DNA from: an uncultured Sutterella sp.
Lineage (GTDB): Bacteria > Pseudomonadota > Gammaproteobacteria > Burkholderiales > Burkholderiaceae_F
DNA: 43,946 nt
Reading direction: 5' to 3'
NCBI GenBank assembly: GCA_905194315.1
Contig: CAJJRX010000017.1
Location: 1 to 43,946 of the forward strand
Made by a program: the position numbers and the translations under genes. The first letter of the stretch is position 1; the number at the start of each line of letters is the position of its first letter. This document shows positions 40,311 to 43,946 of this stretch, in pieces. A model generated the notes under the pieces. The model had not been told where the DNA came from and did no database searches. It was given only the letters and a program-made list of their open reading frames with translations.

Positions 40311-41456
40311 ATGGCTTATCTGGTAAAGAATGCGCATGTGTATGCCCCTGAGGACCTGGGGATCCGTGATGTGCTGGTGGTCAATGACCGCATCGTTGCA
40401 ATCGACAGCGCCCTGAGTGTTGCATTGCCCAATCTGGAGGTGATTGATGCCAGGGGGCTGATCATGACGCCGGGTTTCTTTGATCAGCATATCCATGTCA
40501 CGGGTGGCGGTGGTGAGGCCGGTCCGGTTTCGCGTCCCCCCGAACTGATGCTCTCAGAGCTCATCCGCGTGGGTACCACCTGTGTGGTCGGGGTGCTCGG
40601 AACAGATTTTATTTCCCGTTCTGTTGAAAACCTGCTCGCCAAAGTGCGCGGCCTCACTGCGGAAGGGGTGAGCGCGTGGATGTACACCTCCAACTATCAC
40701 TATCCGCCCACGACACTGAGCGGAACCGTGTCCCGCGATCTTTACTACGTGCCGGAGGTGCTCGGCTGCAAGATTGCCATTGGTGACCACCGTTCCTCCT
40801 TCCCGACAATGCAGACCGTGCTCGAGCTGCTCTCGGAAGTGCGCCTTGGCGGCATGATCTCCGGCAAGCTCGGTGTGCTGCATATTCATTCGGGTAATAT
40901 CCCCGGCGCCTTTGATATGTACGATGAGATTGTCGATCGCGGTATGCCCATCAAGCATATCCGTCCGACTCACTGCTCGCGTATTGAACATGTCTTTGAG
41001 AGCTCCGTGAAATTCGCACTCAAGGGCGGCTACGTCGACTACACCTCGGGCGGGGACACCTGTTTCGGGCCGTGCGCCGCTTCGGTCAAGAAAGCACTCG
41101 ATATGGGTGTGGATCCGACGCATATCACGATGTCGACCGACGGTCACGGTTCAATGCCCCGCTTCAACGACAAGGGTGAGATGATCGGCATGGGGGTCTG
41201 CGGTGTTGAGGGCAACTATGTTGAAATGAAGCGACTCGTCAAAGAGTTCGGTGTTGACCTGAGCACGGCACTGCGCTTTATCACAAGCAACGTGGCAGAT
41301 GCTCTGCAGCTCACGGGTTACGGTCATGTGCAGGTTGATCAGGTTGCTAACTTCAACCTGCTCGACGAGGATCTCAACCTCTCGATGGTGATGAGCCGCG
41401 GCAGAATCATGATGCGTGAAGGTGAGGTGCTCGTTAAGGGGACTTTTGAAGAGTAA
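40311..41456 (+). CDS. iadA: Isoaspartyl dipeptidase (beta-aspartyl-peptidase)
   Basis: A 381-residue amidohydrolase, close to E. coli IadA (390), which removes isoaspartyl residues from the N-terminus of dipeptides. Matching segments: NAHVYAPEDLGIRDVLVVND, MTPGFFDQHIHVTGGGGEAGP (metal HxH), GTTCVVGVLGTDFISR, SAWMYTSNYHYPP, IAIGDHRSS-like KIAIGDHRSS, GGMISGKLGVLHIHSG, HIRPTHCSR and STDGHGSMPRFND (last metal aspartate). Start ATG at 40311 with GAGGAG seven bases upstream. It is transcribed alone and is closed by a strong hairpin. Confidence 0.93.
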   Translation: MAYLVKNAHVYAPEDLGIRDVLVVNDRIVAIDSALSVALPNLEVIDARGLIMTPGFFDQHIHVTGGGGEAGPVSRPPELMLSELIRVGTTCVVGVLGTDFISRSVENLLAKVRGLTAEGVSAWMYTSNYHYPPTTLSGTVSRDLYYVPEVLGCKIAIGDHRSSFPTMQTVLELLSEVRLGGMISGKLGVLHIHSGNIPGAFDMYDEIVDRGMPIKHIRPTHCSRIEHVFESSVKFALKGGYVDYTSGGDTCFGPCAASVKKALDMGVDPTHITMSTDGHGSMPRFNDKGEMIGMGVCGVEGNYVEMKRLVKEFGVDLSTALRFITSNVADALQLTGYGHVQVDQVANFNLLDEDLNLSMVMSRGRIMMREGEVLVKGTFEE

Positions 41457-41476
41457 CGCCTTCCGGTAACGCTCAA

Positions 41477-41504
41477 AGAGGCAGTGTCTGCGGACACTGC
41501 CTCT
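41477..41504. terminator. Bidirectional hairpin terminator after iadA
   Basis: AGAGGCAGTGTC (41477-41488) pairs perfectly with GACACTGCCTCT (41493-41504) over a 4-base loop, followed by TGTTCT. It lies between iadA and the converging lipoprotein gene. Confidence 0.85.
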
Positions 41505-41523
41505 TGTTCTGCGGGCCGTGCGC

Positions 41524-42237
41524 TCAGAGTTTCTGCTCCTGAAGAGCCGGATTTGCCGCAGGTTTTGCCGCGTCCCAGGCCTCTCTCACAATATCTTCAA
41601 AAGCGTTATCGCGGGCCGCTTCAGAGAGAATGGAGCGGTCGGCGTAAACCGCGGAAAGCGCTGTAGGCATCTGCAGTTCAACAGTGCTGTTGCGATCTTT
41701 CCACTCGAGATGGAGGAGCGCCGTTTTCGGTTCAAAACGCCTGGCATCAGTTTTATCCATGGCAAAGTGAAATTCCACCGAAGCCCCGTTTACCTTGTAC
41801 GGATCCACGCTGCGGTGAACAGCCTCCCGCACCTCGTCGCCGGCCTGCAGTTTGTCGAGCAGTCCGTCAAGCAGTCTCTCGGCTTCGGCCGGCTCAGGAG
41901 CCTCTTCGGGCAGCATAAAAAAGTTTCCGCCCGCGAGACCGGCCAGACCGCCGGAGACCATGCCGACAAGCGAGTTGGCATAAAGTTCTCCGAAAGCCTC
42001 TCCGGCATCGGTGAGCGTGCAGGAGAAGATCACCTCACGGGCACCTTTTTTCGTGGTGTCCTCACGCCAGGAGGCGGACTTTTCGTCGCAATAGCGGTAG
42101 TGCGAGAGCGCACCGCCGAGCGTTACGGTCTTGTCGAGCGGAAGTATGGCGTTTTTTACCGTGTCGACAGGCTTATCCGGGCTGCAGCCGAGAAGGGCCG
42201 CGCTCAGGGCGGCAATGGTGACAAGTCTGATAATCAT
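41524..42237 (-). CDS. Putative lipoprotein
   Basis: A 237-residue protein with a lipoprotein signal peptide (MIIRLVTIAALSAALLGCS; modified cysteine at residue 18). The mature part has two more cysteines (YRYCDEKSAS, IFSCTLTDAGE), a glycine-rich hydrophobic patch (NSLVGMVSGGLAGLAGGNFFML) and an acidic alpha-helical end. No family is recognised. Its ATG overlaps the stop of the small membrane-protein frame by four bases (ATGA), so the two are probably co-transcribed. Confidence 0.75.
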   Translation of the reverse strand: MIIRLVTIAALSAALLGCSPDKPVDTVKNAILPLDKTVTLGGALSHYRYCDEKSASWREDTTKKGAREVIFSCTLTDAGEAFGELYANSLVGMVSGGLAGLAGGNFFMLPEEAPEPAEAERLLDGLLDKLQAGDEVREAVHRSVDPYKVNGASVEFHFAMDKTDARRFEPKTALLHLEWKDRNSTVELQMPTALSAVYADRSILSEAARDNAFEDIVREAWDAAKPAANPALQEQKL

Positions 42238-42473
42238 GGGAAAACCTTTACTGCAATTATTGTTGCCAGGGTGACGGCGGCAAGCGTCAGTGCGGCATCG
42301 CGAAGGGCTGTTTTGAACGTCCGGTGCAGGGCAAATCTTTCTGCCGCATAGACGGCGGCTGCGAGCAGCACTGCAGCGAACGGGAACGCCCGTATCGCAA
42401 AAAACGTGGCGGCGAGCAGTGCGATGATCTCTAAAATCGTTCTGGCTGTCCTGCGCACTCTGTCCGGCATCCT
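42234..42473 (-). CDS. Small membrane protein of uncertain start
   Basis: At least 79 residues (from the ATG at 42473, MPDRVRRTARTILEIIALLAA) with about two to three hydrophobic helices (ILEIIALLAATFFAIRAF, FAAVLLAAAVYAAERFAL, AALTLAAVTLATIIAVKV). An in-frame ATG at 42611 would add 46 residues but without family support, and the full frame would reach into the promoter of the divergent dehydrogenase gene. No ribosome site is convincing. The four-base overlap with the lipoprotein gene is the best evidence that it is real. Function unknown. Confidence 0.5.
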   Translation of the reverse strand, partial: RMPDRVRRTARTILEIIALLAATFFAIRAFPFAAVLLAAAVYAAERFALHRTFKTALRDAALTLAAVTLATIIAVKVFP

Positions 42474-42699
42474 TTTTTCTGTCGGAGCGCCGGTGCGGCT
42501 CTCCGGTGTTAAATCTATTATTTCAAGTCTACCGATATTTAGAAATACGGTATGCCGCGCTCGTGTAACTCTTTTTGAAAGAGAGTTGAAAAAAGCCTCC
42601 GCACTCACCATATAACACTTATCTGTACACGAAAGATTGTCTTTTCCCGGCGCAGCTGCCGGCAAAAGAGAATCCAACACAATTCAGGAGATATGTCCG

Positions 42700-43884
42700 A
42701 TGCTCGGCGACTTTACCTATTTCAATCCCACCCGTCTTCATTTCGGCCGCAATGCGCTTGATGCGCTCAACGAAGAGCTGCCGAAAGTCGGTAAGACCAT
42801 TCAGCTCATCTACGGCGGCGGTTCCATCAAGAAAAGCGGTCTGTACGACAAGGTCGTTGCGCTTCTGAAAAAGCACGACAAGGTGATTGTTGAAGATGCC
42901 GGTGTGATGCCCAACCCGACCACCGACAAGCTCTACGAGGGTATCAGAATCGCCCGTGAAAACAAGGTGGATTTCCTGCTCGCGGTGGGCGGCGGTTCGT
43001 GCTGCGACTACGCCAAGGCTGTGGCCGTGTCGGTCAACTGCAAGGAGGATCCGTGGAAGCGCTACTACCTCGAGTACAAGGATGTTGCTCCCGATGTGAA
43101 GGTGATTCCGCTCGGCTGCGTTCTGACCATGTCAGGCACGGGTTCCGAAATGAATTCGGGCTCTGTCATCATGGATGTGAAGACGAATCTGAAAATCGGC
43201 AAGGTGTTTGAACATCCCGATACCAAGCCGGTCTTCTCGATCATGAACCCTGAATTCACGATGACACTGCCGGTCTATCAGCTCAAAGCCGGTATTTTCG
43301 ATATCTTCAGCCATCTGTGTGAACAGTACTTCTCGGGCACGGATAACAACACAAGCGACTACCTGATTGAAGGTCTTATGCGTAATGTGGTGCACGACAG
43401 TCTGATCGCCGTGAAGAACCCGCAGGACTACGAAACCCGTTCCAATATCATGTGGGCTGCCACCTGGGCACTCAATACGCTCGTCGGAATGGGCAAGACG
43501 CAGGACTGGATGGTGCACATGATCGGCCACTCGGTGAGTGCCGTGACCAATGCCACCCACGGTATGACGCTTGCCGCTGTGTCGCTGCCGTACTACCGTC
43601 TGATTCTTGATGACGGTCTGCCCAAGTTTGTGCAGTTCGCGAAAAATGTCTGGGGTGTGAATCCCGAAGGCAGGAGTGACAAGGCGGTTGCACTTGAAGG
43701 CCTTGACAGAATGCAGGCCTGGATGCGTGAACTGGGGGTTGCCATGAGTATTGCCGAGTTCGGTGCGACCGAAGCCGATCTTGACAAGATGGTGAGCGGT
43801 GTGATGATTCTTGACTCGGGTTACAGAAAACTCACGCCTGAAGAGGTGAAGACGGTTCTGAAGAATTCGCTTGAAGCCCGTTAA
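42700..43884 (+). CDS. Iron-containing alcohol dehydrogenase (BdhA/YqhD-like)
   Basis: A 394-residue NAD(P)H-dependent alcohol or aldehyde oxidoreductase of the group III iron-type family. The start MLGDFTYFNPTRLHFG, the nucleotide-binding GGGSCCDYAKA (about 97-107), the DVKVIPLGCVLTMSGTGSEMN segment and the metal histidines in FDIFSHLCEQY and VHMIGHSVSAVTNATHGMT follow the butanol dehydrogenase/YqhD branch. The ATG at 42700 has AGGAG nine bases upstream; the longer frame has no support. It probably disposes of reducing power by making alcohols from aldehydes. No terminator is seen before the window ends. Confidence 0.9.
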   Translation: MLGDFTYFNPTRLHFGRNALDALNEELPKVGKTIQLIYGGGSIKKSGLYDKVVALLKKHDKVIVEDAGVMPNPTTDKLYEGIRIARENKVDFLLAVGGGSCCDYAKAVAVSVNCKEDPWKRYYLEYKDVAPDVKVIPLGCVLTMSGTGSEMNSGSVIMDVKTNLKIGKVFEHPDTKPVFSIMNPEFTMTLPVYQLKAGIFDIFSHLCEQYFSGTDNNTSDYLIEGLMRNVVHDSLIAVKNPQDYETRSNIMWAATWALNTLVGMGKTQDWMVHMIGHSVSAVTNATHGMTLAAVSLPYYRLILDDGLPKFVQFAKNVWGVNPEGRSDKAVALEGLDRMQAWMRELGVAMSIAEFGATEADLDKMVSGVMILDSGYRKLTPEEVKTVLKNSLEAR

Positions 43885-43946
43885 TTCAGCGTGAACTGGT
43901 ATGAAATTTTTGGACAGGGTTTCTGTCAAATTTTGCCATATTCTTT

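Overview
The window looks like DNA of an anaerobic, host-associated betaproteobacterium, most plausibly a member of the Sutterellaceae (Burkholderiales). This is inferred from gene content: a tetrathionate-sensor-like kinase with a FixJ-type regulator next to a periplasmic flavocytochrome-c-type reductase, anaerobic heme breakdown by a HutW-type radical SAM enzyme, NO-defence hemerythrin proteins, and coding DNA of moderately high GC. No rRNA, tRNA, CRISPR array or insertion sequence was recognised.

Left part (1-10.9 kb): a broken-looking M16 peptidase N-terminus and two transporter genes (rarD, AEC family) are followed by about 4.1 kb without a credible gene (2426-6521). This desert and its left flank carry 24 copies of a palindrome (core GTGCACATGTGCAC) mixed with 11 copies of a second, directional motif (about ATGTACTTTNCGTGCAT). 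Next come a replication initiator of the RPA family, an AT-rich intergenic region with four DnaA boxes and three tandem 21-bp iteron-like repeats, then parA, parB and a small helix-turn-helix gene. Together these read as a complete plasmid- or chromid-type replication and partition module with an unusually large dispersed centromere-like array. This is the most striking part of the window.

Middle part (10.9-22.4 kb): a Fur-box-controlled run of twelve same-strand genes for heme or metalloporphyrin use: HutW, a TonB-dependent receptor, a three-gene ECF-type importer (S, T, fused A-A), HutX, a flavodoxin, ExbB-ExbD-TonB and a YadG/YadH-like ABC-2 transporter, closed by a strong terminator. A nitrosative-stress block follows (DUF438-hemerythrin-PAS protein and RIC/YtfE, both minus strand) with a divergent NarL-type regulator, then a DUF1266 membrane protein and two unrecognised genes.

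Right part (28.7-43.9 kb): an NfsB-like nitroreductase; a sensor kinase, response regulator and FAD reductase set with overlapping genes; a three-gene respiratory unit made of two CydA-like membrane proteins (one with a C-terminal heme-c domain) and a diheme cytochrome c4-like protein, with no CydB; then a DMT transporter, an M20 peptidase, MutT, isoaspartyl dipeptidase, a lipoprotein, a small membrane protein and an iron-type alcohol dehydrogenase.
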